Assembly (NCBI RefSeq): GCF_013694095.1
Contig: NZ_JACEFB010000012.1
Span: forward strand, 62,001 to 126,000
Source of the DNA: Thermogemmata fonticola
GTDB lineage: Bacteria; Planctomycetota; Planctomycetia; Gemmatales; Gemmataceae
Direction of reading: 5' to 3'
Length of the DNA: 64,000 bases
Shown: positions 37,498 through 46,475 of the stretch, one piece after another
How positions within the stretch are numbered: position 1 is the first letter of the stretch
Layout of the letters: every line of letters starts with the position of its first letter
Notes under the pieces: generated by a model
Database searches by the model: none
Told to the model about the DNA's origin: nothing
The model's input: only the letters and a program-made list of their open reading frames with translations
Position numbers and translations under genes: made by a program

Positions 37498-38175
37498 ATG
37501 CGCTACGAATTAGTCAACCCCGGTCCATTTGTTATGCTCAAGGTCCAGTTGGACCTGGGAGAATCGCTCAAAGCAGAAGCTGGTTCGATGGTCGCTATGA
37601 GTGACACTGTGGATGTAGAAGGGAAGATGGAAGGGGGTATCCTCAAAGGTTTGGGCCGGATGCTCGCGGGAGAATCGTTCTTTTTCCAGACTCTGACAGC
37701 CCGCCGCGGCCCCGGTGAGGTGCTGCTGGCTCACGAGTTACCGGGAGAAATCTATCCGATCACGCTAGACGGCCGGACCAACTACATCCTCCAAAAAGAC
37801 GGCTTCTTTGCCGCCAGCCGGGAGGTTGAGATCAGCACGAAGGTACAAAATCTTCTCAAGGGTCTCTTTTCGGGTGAAGGGTTTTTCGTTCTGCGGGCCA
37901 GTGGCATGGGAACGCTTTTTGTGAGTTCCTATGGGGCGATCCATCCGATCGACTTATCCGAGGGACAAGAGTTTGTTGTGGATAACGGCCATCTCGTAGC
38001 CTGGCCGGAAACCATGGAGTACAAGATTCAGAAGGCTTCCAGCGGGTGGATTTCCTCCCTCACATCCGGTGAAGGTTTGGTCTGCCGCTTCCGTGGTCCG
38101 GGCCGCGTGCTGATCCAAACCCGCAATCCTGGGGGCTTCATCGCCTGGATTACGCAATTTCTACCGAAACGTTGA
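37498..38175 (+). CDS. AIM24-family protein (TIGR00266 type)
   Basis: Predicted 225 residues; ATG at 37498 has CAGGAG six bases upstream, whereas the open frame begins further left without coding character. It matches the AIM24/TIGR00266 beta-sandwich family: AEAGSMVAMSDTVDVEGKME, LAGESFFFQTLTARRGPGEV, FFVLRASGMGTLFVSSYGAI and GEGLVCRFRGPGRVLIQTRN near the C-terminus. The family is widespread and its molecular role in bacteria is not settled. It is convergent with the LptB-like gene. Confidence 0.9.
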   Translation: MRYELVNPGPFVMLKVQLDLGESLKAEAGSMVAMSDTVDVEGKMEGGILKGLGRMLAGESFFFQTLTARRGPGEVLLAHELPGEIYPITLDGRTNYILQKDGFFAASREVEISTKVQNLLKGLFSGEGFFVLRASGMGTLFVSSYGAIHPIDLSEGQEFVVDNGHLVAWPETMEYKIQKASSGWISSLTSGEGLVCRFRGPGRVLIQTRNPGGFIAWITQFLPKR

Positions 38176-38237
38176 GCATCCTGTAGCCCTAGTTGTCGGC
38201 ATTCGCCTCCGGTATCCAATTCCAGGGCGTACCTCGC

Positions 38238-39449
38238 TCAAGCCCCGAGGCGCAGGCGAAGGAAGGCCAGTTGCCGCCGGCGCAACTCCGGCGGCCCTGC
38301 CGGGTCGAAAGGCAGCAGGATCGGTTCATTTCCCTCATGGGGGCCGTGCGTGCGAACCAAATAACGTAACACCTCAAAGGCGCGTTGCCGGAGGAGCAGT
38401 TCCTGGCGTTCCAGAGCATCCAGGAGTAAGGGTACGGCCCGCGGTCCGCTGCGAACCAACTGCACAGTTGCCTGCGACAGCGCTGCATCATCGATCAGCG
38501 CCTCGATGGCTAAGCGGAGGCGTTCCAACTCCAGAAGTTCTAGCGGTAAGTGGTGCTCGTCGCGGACCGACGGTCCTGTTTCAGGACCCCGGCTTGACAC
38601 AGCTCCCGAAGTTGGACTGGCGGCCAGGGCGGCACTCGCCGCGGATTGTAAGACGGACTCCACATTGCGGTTAGCACGGGCGGCCATCTGCCGGGTGAAT
38701 CCGTCCTCCTCAAAACTTCGACCCAAGTATGCTTTGATGGCGATCTCGTCATTGACCAGTTGGTGGGGAGTGCCGTGAGTGACGACCTGGCCATCGGTAA
38801 TCAGATAGACCCGGTCGGCGGTGCGGAAGACCTCTCGGACATTGTGGTCGGTGATGAGGATGCCAATGCCGGATCGGGCCAGCTCGCGGATATTATGGCG
38901 AATATCTTCCGTGGTCAGGGGGTCGACCGCGGCGAAGGGTTCATCCAGGAGGATCAGCAGCGGCTCGCACACGAGGCAGCGGGCAATCTCCAGGCGGCGT
39001 TTTTCCCCCCCGGAGCAGCGGGCCGCAATGTTGGAACGGACATGTTCGAGTTTGAAACGCCGTAGAGCTTCCTCCGTGCGTTGTCGGCGTTCCCGCCGGG
39101 TCAAAGGGCGTCCCAAGGTTCGGCTGCGCGGCAAGGCTTCCAGGATGGCCAGCAGGTTCTGCTCCACGGTCAGTTTGCGGAAGACGCTCGGCTCTTGCGA
39201 CAAATATCCCATCCCGCGGCGTGCGCGCTGGTACATGGGCAGATGGGTCACGTCTTCACCATTGAACAGCACCCGTCCAGCATTTGGGGTGAGCTGACCG
39301 GTGGCCATGCGGAAACTGGTTGTCTTCCCGGCACCGTTGGGACCGAGCAATCCGACTACCTCGCCCGCCTGGACTTCAAAGGAGACCCCCTTGACCACCT
39401 CGCGGCGGCCAAACACCTTGACCAACCCTTGAACTTCCAGCAGCGCCAT
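38238..39449 (-). CDS. lptB: LptB-like ABC ATPase with extra C-terminal domain
   Basis: Predicted 403 residues; ATG at 39449. The first 240 residues are a full Lpt[22 protein letters not shown] (Walker A), GMGYLSQEPSVFRKLTVEQN (Q-loop, typical of LptB), CSGGEKRRLEIARCL (signature), [19 protein letters not shown] (Walker B) and ITDHNVREV (H-loop). LptB powers lipopolysaccharide extraction from the inner membrane. Here a Ser/Thr/Pro linker and about 110 residues follow, with LVRSGPRAVPLLLDALER and RAFEVLRYLVR patterns that look like a HEAT-type helical repeat. That extension is absent from ordinary LptB (about 240 residues). No lptA/C/F/G genes are beside it. Confidence 0.85.
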   Translation of the reverse strand: MALLEVQGLVKVFGRREVVKGVSFEVQAGEVVGLLGPNGAGKTTSFRMATGQLTPNAGRVLFNGEDVTHLPMYQRARRGMGYLSQEPSVFRKLTVEQNLLAILEALPRSRTLGRPLTRRERRQRTEEALRRFKLEHVRSNIAARCSGGEKRRLEIARCLVCEPLLILLDEPFAAVDPLTTEDIRHNIRELARSGIGILITDHNVREVFRTADRVYLITDGQVVTHGTPHQLVNDEIAIKAYLGRSFEEDGFTRQMAARANRNVESVLQSAASAALAASPTSGAVSSRGPETGPSVRDEHHLPLELLELERLRLAIEALIDDAALSQATVQLVRSGPRAVPLLLDALERQELLLRQRAFEVLRYLVRTHGPHEGNEPILLPFDPAGPPELRRRQLAFLRLRLGA

Positions 39450-39946
39450 GATGTCAGCCGGCCTCCTCTAAATCCCGTATGGGATGAGTGGACCTGTCGG
39501 AGTGATGGCTTTCCGCCTTTACCCTAAATGCGACGCCCATGCAAGGTGGCTTGCCAATTGGCCAGATCGTGGACTCGTGCATATCCTCATTCGCGATGGA
39601 AGCAACATGCCCAAACGGCCCCACTTTCTTTCCAACGTGAGAATAATTCCCTCCCGATGTCCGCATAAGCGTTGTCCTTCTCTTTCTGGAGAGGTAAGAG
39701 GAAGGTAAGAGGAAAAGATGCAGCTCCCGTGCCTTACCGAGATGTGGATAGATGGCCCATAGAATAACAGTGATGACAGCGGTGGGTAGATGGGGCGCAA
39801 AGAGGCAAAAAATCGGTGCTAGGTCTCCCCGTCAAGGCGGGAATCGGTCAGAATAAGTAGGATAGGGTGATGATCCATAAGATGGCACCACTTGGGCTGC
39901 GTCGACCGGCCACCGTGGGATTCCTATCCATTGGGGAGCGGCAAAT
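39450..39946. other. Intergenic region between lptB-like and oxidoreductase genes
   Basis: About 500 bases between divergent genes. No credible gene is visible. GGTAAGAGGAA is duplicated head to tail at 39693-39714. It should contain promoters for both flanking genes. Confidence 0.5.
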
Positions 39947-41704
39947 ATGGCACTCGATCTGACTCCGGAGCAGAAGGCAATCGGCAAGGCGAATTTCGAG
40001 CAAGCCGTTGGCGATCTCGCTCGGCAAGGGAAAATGTCCTCCGTGGTGGTCGGGGGCGCCCCCGTGGATCCGAACCACCCCGATCGGCGCGATTTTCTCA
40101 AAGCCGGTCTGGCCGCGGGTGCCGTAGTGCCAGTCTCCGCTGCGGTCTATTACGGTTACCACTCCTGGAAAGGGAACAAGGCGGTACGTACTGCCCTGAT
40201 CGGTTGTGGCGATGAAGGCGGCGTGCTCGTGGGCGACCACAACCCTGAATTCAATGAGATCGTGGCAGTTTGCGACATTCGCCCCTCGAATCTCAAGCGG
40301 ATTTTCGAGGGTGAAGATCGCGGACCGCGCAAGGGCCTCAAACGGATTTACGGCGTAGAAACGGCCCGCAAAATCCGCACCTATGACCATGTGGATGCCC
40401 TGTTGGCAGACAAAGAGAAATTGGGATTGGAAGCCGTCATCATCGCCACCCCACTCAATACCCATGACGTGCTCACCCGCAAGTGTTTCGACGCTGGTCT
40501 GCACGTGCTCTGCGAGAAGCTTATGGCGCGCGATATTGCGCGCTGCAAAGCGATGATCCGAGCAGCCAAGGAGAAAGGATTGCTATTGGCCATCGGCCAT
40601 CAACGGCACTACAGCACTCTCTATGCTCACGCCATCGAAGTGATCCACAACGGTGTACTCGGAGATATCCGCCACATCCGAGCCTTGTGGCATCGGAATA
40701 ATTCCTGGCCGTTCAACCCTTCAGCCAAAGAGCGAGCCACTTATGCCAGCGGCAAGGACCTGGATGGCCAACCCTTCGACGTCCCCTTCTACCGTGATGG
40801 CTGGTACAAACCGATCCTTCAGGAAGACGCTGATGTGTTCCTCCAGGACCCGAAAAAACTGACAGAAGCCGGCTTCAGCACCATCCGGGAACTGGTCCGC
40901 TGGCGACTCTATGAGAAGACGGGAGGCGGCCTAATGGCCGAATTGGGAAGCCATCAGTTGGACGCCGCCTCGATCATCCTCGGTCACGTTCATCCCCTCG
41001 CGGTTCAAGGGGTGGGTGGAAAGTTCTTCTACCGGCCTGGTCGGAACGACCGCGAAAGCGATGATGCGGTCTTCGTCACCTATGAGTTTCCTGGTCCCAA
41101 TCACCCCAAAGCCGGCAAGGGGGGCAACGACCCCGACGACATTGTCATTGTCACCTACTCCTCGTTCAACACAAACAGCTTCGAGAAATACGGCGAGTGT
41201 GTAATGGGCAGCCGGGGCACCATGATCATCGAGGAAGAACGGGAGGTGTATCTGTTCAAGGAACCGGAACCGGGTAAGGCCGGCAGCGGCGGTCGGGAAA
41301 CGCGGCTGGTGGTCAGTAACGCTGGCAAAGGCCCTGTCCTGGAAGCCACCAGCACCTGGGGGGGCGGCGGCGGAGCAGCGATTTCCAAGTCAGCCTCGGC
41401 ACCCGCCTGGGATAGCGCGGTCCGCGGTTATCGCACGGAAATGGAGCACTTCGCCTACTGTGTCCGCCGCTGGCAAGAGATGAAGCAGCCCGTCAGCTAC
41501 GACAAAGATACCAACGGCCGCCTCAAATATGCCGACATCCTACCGCGCTGCCACGGTGAAGTCGCTCTGGCGGATGCCATTGTCGCCCTCACCGCCAATC
41601 TAGCGATGGCGAACCGCCAGCGGATTACCTTCGAGGATGATTGGTTCGATGCCGACAAACCCACTGCCACACCCGAGGCCAAATACGCCCGCTCCCGTGC
41701 CTGA
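39947..41704 (+). CDS. Gfo/Idh/MocA-family oxidoreductase with Tat-like export signal
   Basis: Predicted 585 residues; ATG with GGGGAG eight bases upstream. About 45 residues precede a twin-arginine-like motif, DRRDFLKAGLAAGAVV, so export through Tat is likely even though the motif lies deeper than usual. The NAD(P)-binding fold begins ALIGCGDEGGVLVGDHNP, with VIIATPLNTHDVLTRKCFDAG and HVLCEKLMA, the EKP-type catalytic lysine motif with Leu instead of Pro. The C-terminal domain has GGGLMAELGSHQLDAA, the conserved G-x-H pattern for substrate binding. Such exported oxidoreductases are abundant in planctomycetes and probably act on sugars or sugar derivatives. Substrate unknown. Confidence 0.9.
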   Translation: MALDLTPEQKAIGKANFEQAVGDLARQGKMSSVVVGGAPVDPNHPDRRDFLKAGLAAGAVVPVSAAVYYGYHSWKGNKAVRTALIGCGDEGGVLVGDHNPEFNEIVAVCDIRPSNLKRIFEGEDRGPRKGLKRIYGVETARKIRTYDHVDALLADKEKLGLEAVIIATPLNTHDVLTRKCFDAGLHVLCEKLMARDIARCKAMIRAAKEKGLLLAIGHQRHYSTLYAHAIEVIHNGVLGDIRHIRALWHRNNSWPFNPSAKERATYASGKDLDGQPFDVPFYRDGWYKPILQEDADVFLQDPKKLTEAGFSTIRELVRWRLYEKTGGGLMAELGSHQLDAASIILGHVHPLAVQGVGGKFFYRPGRNDRESDDAVFVTYEFPGPNHPKAGKGGNDPDDIVIVTYSSFNTNSFEKYGECVMGSRGTMIIEEEREVYLFKEPEPGKAGSGGRETRLVVSNAGKGPVLEATSTWGGGGGAAISKSASAPAWDSAVRGYRTEMEHFAYCVRRWQEMKQPVSYDKDTNGRLKYADILPRCHGEVALADAIVALTANLAMANRQRITFEDDWFDADKPTATPEAKYARSRA

Positions 41705-42009
41705 AATTACCCATTTCGGAGCGAGAGATTTTCTAAACGAGAGACTCCCAGGCAGAAGATCGGAATGTCCCGTTGACTCGTGGGCATGGGCTTGGCCCCG
41801 TCGGAACACAATGGGTGCAACCCTGTTAGGCCCTTGCCTCCAAGCACCGCAAGGCCGGAGCCGCCTGGCCCGGTTTGGGTGTTTTCCTGGCTCAGGTTTG
41901 CCTTTGGTGGGTCTTGCTGGGAACCGGCCGTCTGTCGCCTACTTTTCTGTCGCCTGCTTTGATCTATCGCCGCCACCCTTTCAGGTGACACACTTCCAAG
42001 TGACGCTCC
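41705..42009. other. Intergenic region, convergent genes
   Basis: About 305 bases between two convergent genes. No gene or clear hairpin terminator was seen. Confidence 0.4.
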
Positions 42010-43281
42010 TCAGGCGGATGGAGTCGGACTCGTCGTGGAGGCCGACGGTTGCGTGGTGCAGCGCCGGCGGCAGCAATACGTCCAAAGGGCATCCAATCCC
42101 AGCCATCGGCCTGTCGGATGAACCAGGATGACGCATAAAGCCAGAGCTTCGATGACGTTTTTGTTGATGAAGATCGGATTCCCCTCGGTACCAGGTGGTA
42201 AGGGGAACCAGGGGAAAGGGGGGTAGGTCAGGTAAGTGAGCACCAGAAAGCCGATGGCACCGAGGCAAGCCAAGGGGGTGAACAAGCCCACCAGCAGCAA
42301 GGTTCCGATAACCACCAGAAACCACATGGTTACACGATCGAGAAGATCCCCACGACTCCGAGTCGGTGGCGGGGGCGTCCAGGCGTCACCGAGCAGTTCC
42401 TTCTTCAATTCCTCGACAAAGGCTTGAGCATCACGTGCCAGGTCGGACAGTGCATTGTAATAATCGCTCTGCAATTCGGTGACACGCTTCTGTTCAATTC
42501 CATAACCCTGACCCAATCCCAGGCGGAGTCGATCTTCTGCCTCTTGAAGGGCTTGCCGGAGGTGGTCCAAGTATGCGAGCCGCTGCGGTGCTGTCAGAGG
42601 CACCTCGTCATTGCCGATGAATTTGATGCGTGTAGGTCGAGGCTCCACGCCATGAACCCAACGCGCATAGGCTGCTTTGGCGGCTTGGACTCGTTCCCGG
42701 GCGATGGAACCGTAATTGTCCTGTTTCTTCCGGGCAGCGGTGCGGGCAGTTTCTGCCTTGCGCCGCACCTCAGCTTTCGCAGTGTCTGTAGTGGCTTGGG
42801 CCAGGCCGAGAGCTTCCTCTTTATCAGCGGCGGCCAACTCCCGCTCGGCTTCCTGGCGGACAGCCTCCTCCACTTGGGGCAAGAGCGCCTCCAGTTCTTC
42901 CGCTACAGCAGGCGGGCAGGCACCAGCTTGGTCCTCCAGGGAGGAACGCCGCAACAGGTCGGGATTGCTTACGGAAGAAAGCCGGACTCGTGCCGCAATC
43001 ACCGCTTCCGGGTCCTCGAATTGACGCCGCATGAACGGTCCCAATGGCCCCGGCGCCGAGCGGAAATACGCCGCACTGCTGAACGGGCGGTTGGTTTCCG
43101 TCGGCCCGACATAATGCGAGTGGATTTTATGCAAGCCTTCAAAGAGAAAGTGCCAGCCGATAGCCAGACGCAGCGCCAGCAAGAAGAAAACACGCGGGGA
43201 GCCACGTTGGAACGCTGTGGCGACGACCAGGGCCAGCAGTAAACCGCCCAAACCCACATAAATCACAGGTAACGGAATCAT
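42010..43281 (-). CDS. DoxX-like membrane protein with long soluble insert
   Basis: Predicted 423 residues; ATG 43281 has AGGAG four bases upstream and overlaps the ApbE stop codon in ATGA. The N-terminus has two hydrophobic helices, and FFLLALRLAIGWHFLFEGLHKI is the DoxX family start. A 250-residue soluble insert follows, including a long Glu/Ala/Arg coiled coil (about residues 140-240). Then DRVTMWFLVVIGTLLLVGLFTPLACLGAIGF and ALALCVILVHPTGRW complete the DoxX membrane half. The start and end therefore form one DoxX domain split by the insert. DoxX proteins are small redox-associated membrane proteins; coupling with ApbE supports a flavin or redox role. Confidence 0.78.
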   Translation of the reverse strand: MIPLPVIYVGLGGLLLALVVATAFQRGSPRVFFLLALRLAIGWHFLFEGLHKIHSHYVGPTETNRPFSSAAYFRSAPGPLGPFMRRQFEDPEAVIAARVRLSSVSNPDLLRRSSLEDQAGACPPAVAEELEALLPQVEEAVRQEAERELAAADKEEALGLAQATTDTAKAEVRRKAETARTAARKKQDNYGSIARERVQAAKAAYARWVHGVEPRPTRIKFIGNDEVPLTAPQRLAYLDHLRQALQEAEDRLRLGLGQGYGIEQKRVTELQSDYYNALSDLARDAQAFVEELKKELLGDAWTPPPPTRSRGDLLDRVTMWFLVVIGTLLLVGLFTPLACLGAIGFLVLTYLTYPPFPWFPLPPGTEGNPIFINKNVIEALALCVILVHPTGRWLGLDALWTYCCRRRCTTQPSASTTSPTPSA

Positions 43282-44348
43282 GACACTCCTGTCCCTAATC
43301 CCGATTCGGCGCCGGGCGATGGGAGCGATGGAATAAACTCGCTCGCGGAACGTTGGCTTCCCTGAAAGAGTAGAGGGTGATGGGGATCCTGGCCGCTGGC
43401 ATTTTCTGGCAGCACCACGAGGGTCACTTCGGGATATAAGCGTGTCAGGCGTTCGGCCCCGGCTGGGCCGAGGACAAAAGCTGCGGTGGACAAGGCATCC
43501 GCTTGGGCCGCCGTGGGAGCAATGGCAGTCGCACAAGCTACCCCCTTGGCGGGCCAGCCACAGCGGGGATCCAGAACATGTCCCAGTCTTTGCCCGCGGT
43601 ACTCGAAATACTGAAAGGTGGCCGCACTTACTCCCAGAGCGGCATCCCGCAGGTACACTGTACCTAAATGGCAATGAGGGTCGTGAGGATGCCGCAAGCG
43701 GATGGGCCAGCCTCGCTCACAGGCCGGTGAGGTTCCCAGGGCGAGAATACTGCTACCCCCGCCGTGCAAGAGAGCCTGCGTGATCCCCCAATCCCGGCGC
43801 AAACACTCCCCGGCCTGGTCCAACGCATACCCCTTTCCCACAGACCCCAAGTTCAGCTCCAAACCCTGGCGGCGAAAGCGGATCAAGCGCCGTTCCGGGT
43901 CCAATACCAGGTGGCGCAGACCACTACACTGCATCGCATGAATGCGTTCTTCCGCCGAGGGGACACGACCCATGCGCCGGTAGAACCCCCACGCTTTGAT
44001 CAGAGCACCACAAGCAATGTCGAACGCTCCGCCGCTAGCCAGCCCCCATTGGACACAGCGAACCAATAAGTCGAACAATCGGGACTCGACTTCGATGGCT
44101 TCTGTGGCCGCCGTTGCATTGATCCGCGAGACTTCGGAATCTTCGCGATAGACTGTAAGCTGAGCTTCCAGGGAGTCGATGGCGTCTAGAGCTGCTTCCG
44201 CCGCTTCCCACGGCGCCGGAGAATGACCGGCTGGCAAAGCAACCTCGAAGATGGTTGCCATTGCCCGACGTTGAAAGCGCAGGAGCAGGCATTCCTCGAC
44301 GCCTTCCTCTGCGGCCTCCCACGGAGTCCCGGCCAGCATTTCCCACAT
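43278..44348 (-). CDS. apbE: FAD:protein FMN transferase (ApbE)
   Basis: Predicted 356 residues; ATG at 44348 with GAGGA eight bases upstream. It carries the family motifs: MATIFEVALP, DSEVSRINATA, LNLGSVGKGYALDQA, LHGGGSSILALG, GHVLDPRCGWPA and APTAAQADALSTAAFVLG with the metal-binding aspartate. ApbE covalently attaches FMN from FAD to Thr residues in redox membrane proteins such as NqrB/NqrC or RnfG. No signal peptide or lipobox is seen, so this version may be cytoplasmic or membrane-peripheral, unlike exported lipoprotein ApbE. It is translationally coupled to the DoxX-like gene, which may be its target or partner. Confidence 0.92.
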   Translation of the reverse strand: MWEMLAGTPWEAAEEGVEECLLLRFQRRAMATIFEVALPAGHSPAPWEAAEAALDAIDSLEAQLTVYREDSEVSRINATAATEAIEVESRLFDLLVRCVQWGLASGGAFDIACGALIKAWGFYRRMGRVPSAEERIHAMQCSGLRHLVLDPERRLIRFRRQGLELNLGSVGKGYALDQAGECLRRDWGITQALLHGGGSSILALGTSPACERGWPIRLRHPHDPHCHLGTVYLRDAALGVSAATFQYFEYRGQRLGHVLDPRCGWPAKGVACATAIAPTAAQADALSTAAFVLGPAGAERLTRLYPEVTLVVLPENASGQDPHHPLLFQGSQRSASEFIPSLPSPGAESGLGTGVS

Positions 44349-44452
44349 CCGACCCGTCCTCGCAAGCGAGTAGTAACGGTGACCTCCACCAGCGGCCTTA
44401 CCCGCTTGGTGAGCGCCTCACAGCGGTTTGACATTCAGAACGCTCACTCCCC

Positions 44453-45838
44453 TCAGTTTTCGCTGATCTGGTCGTGGATAATGGGTTCCAGATATTTCGT
44501 ATTGCGTTCGATGGCGAGAACGATGGTCCGTTCTTCGACCCCATCCGCAGAAACAGCTACAGCCGGGATGATCTGCCGGCTATCAGGTAGGCTGAACTCC
44601 ATCACAAAAGTTCCATCTGGCCGCAATTCGACGGGGTCATTTCCCAGAGTGAGATGAGCTTGCGGATCCGTTCGGCCAAAGACAATGAGCCGGGCATCCA
44701 AGTCAAAGTAGAACTTCTTGAGGTGATGAGGTGGCGTCGCGCCGCTGCCAAACGCGCTTTCCCGTGGCGAGCCGATGGGACGGCGAAACCGTTCCTCGAA
44801 GATGGCTTTAAGCTGGGGATGAGCAGCGCTTTCAAAGCCGGTGGACATGGCTGCGATTCGCTCCGCCTTGCGGGGGTCAGTTTCCCAGCCCGCATCGAGG
44901 GCTTCCGGCGTTCCAGCTTTGGGTGTGGTGACGACATTGGAGCGCGCCAAGACAAAGAATTCCCCCCGCCGGGACATATAGCCGATGTCGACGCGATAAG
45001 TTCGGGGCGGTTGCGACACGTGAATATACCAGTTGTGGCCATCCTCTTCCACCGGAATATCCTGGAGCGGCGTTTCGTAGGTGCTCGTGGTGTCCTGACT
45101 GGTGACATCCCAGAGGCGGATGGTGAGTTTGGCTCCGTACCAGTCTTGCTTCAAGGCCGCCTCCGCTCGCTGCACAGACTGAGCTGATAACTCCCACATG
45201 ACGTGCAGCCAGTAAGGATCATTGACTGTCAGAATAACCCGATCTTTGGCTGGCGGAGTGCTGACGCGGGGCGGTACTGCCACCGTAGCCGATGCGATTC
45301 CACCGCTGCTAGGTCGGGAAACCACTGCTGCCAACTTGCTCCCCCCGCCGCCTACCAGGTCGACGGCTTGTCCTTTGTCAACCCCGCCAGTTGGGGACGC
45401 AGTTTTTTTCATCTTGCCAGCGGTGGATTGCGCTGGTTCCCGGCTCTTTTCTCCTGCTGGGGCAAGTGTTTTGCCAAGGCGCGGGGGAGCAGCAGTCTCT
45501 GGAACACGGTCATTTGTTGCAGTCTTCTTACCGCTCCTGGAAGCAGGAGCCGGGGTAGATTTGTGGCGAGATGCCACTCGGCGGCTCTTGGCGCTTGCCG
45601 TACTAGCTGAACCGGCACCTGACGCACGCCGCTGGGACGAGGAAGTTCGGCGAGGTGTGGTGACTTTGGCTGCGGACTTGACTGTAACCCGTCCTTTTTT
45701 ACTACCCCCCGTAACTTTCAGAAGGGCTGCCACGAGGGCCGTCTTCGTCATCGTTTCCCAGCCGCGGATTCCCCGGCGGCGAGCCATCCGCTCCAACTCT
45801 ACCTTCGGACGGCGCGACAACGGCGTTGCTTTGCTCAT
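44453..45838 (-). CDS. DUF4912 protein with N-terminal SAP-like domain
   Basis: Predicted 461 residues; ATG at 45838 with GGGAG ten bases upstream. Residues 10-50 (VELERMARRRGIRGWETMTK TALVAAL pattern) look like a SAP/Rho-N-type nucleic-acid-binding helix pair. A 150-residue basic Ser/Thr/Ala/Lys linker follows. From about residue 200 the DUF4912 domain appears: DPYWLHVMWELS, AKLTIRLWDVT, WYIHVSQPPRTYRVDIGYMS and EFFVLARSNVVTTP. A C-terminal beta-rich segment ends the protein. The function of DUF4912 is not established; a carbohydrate-binding-like fold has been suggested by its pattern, which I treat as inference. Confidence 0.85.
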   Translation of the reverse strand: MSKATPLSRRPKVELERMARRRGIRGWETMTKTALVAALLKVTGGSKKGRVTVKSAAKVTTPRRTSSSQRRASGAGSASTASAKSRRVASRHKSTPAPASRSGKKTATNDRVPETAAPPRLGKTLAPAGEKSREPAQSTAGKMKKTASPTGGVDKGQAVDLVGGGGSKLAAVVSRPSSGGIASATVAVPPRVSTPPAKDRVILTVNDPYWLHVMWELSAQSVQRAEAALKQDWYGAKLTIRLWDVTSQDTTSTYETPLQDIPVEEDGHNWYIHVSQPPRTYRVDIGYMSRRGEFFVLARSNVVTTPKAGTPEALDAGWETDPRKAERIAAMSTGFESAAHPQLKAIFEERFRRPIGSPRESAFGSGATPPHHLKKFYFDLDARLIVFGRTDPQAHLTLGNDPVELRPDGTFVMEFSLPDSRQIIPAVAVSADGVEERTIVLAIERNTKYLEPIIHDQISEN

Positions 45839-46475
45839 CGACTTTCATCTCCCGTCCGCTTGTCTCACCAGCGGCTTATCAAACTCCCATCCCTGTGCCT
45901 CCACTTCAACCCGCGTTCTCCCCCGCGGAACCCGACACGCCGTTCCTCTTCAAAATATCAGTATATCGATGATTTATCTAAACTCAAGGAACTCAACATA
46001 TTACGGAGTAAAGCTTCAACAGTCTTGGTGATTCCTGGGTGGCCCCCTGCTCCATTAAACACCCCTAACTCCCTTGACTTGCATGACATTATAACAACTT
46101 GGACGTGTCATGGCATCCTGCTGTCTGATGACTTTTCCTATTCCGGTTTCGTGATCCCTCCCTTACCACCCCACCATCTGCGAATATCCGCCCACCCTTT
46201 GCTAACCCTCTGTCCCGTCCGGATTGCTGCGGAGCCAACTTGTGTGGCCAATAAGGCTGCTCCCTGCGGCAACCTGCTGTGCTCCACTTTAGCCTCGGTC
46301 TGGGTTGTGATAGGGCCTGAAATTCCAGTTATTCTGAAGTTTCCGGTATGGCGGATGTCGGTTGCTCCGACTCTTCAGCAGGCGGGCTGGAGTGAGGGGA
46401 AGGTTCCGAAGCGGCATTGGACTCTAAGTTCGGCGGGACCGGAGTTGTCGATTCTTCCGACTCCTTGGCAGCCCC
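45839..46475. other. AT-richer intergenic region
   Basis: Nearly 640 bases between two minus-strand genes. A plus-strand open frame of 230 codons covers it, but the product is Pro/Ser/Cys-rich, has no ribosome site and runs antisense into the phosphatase gene, so I do not count it as a gene. A kinase that might complete the VWA-PP2C set is not here. Confidence 0.5.
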
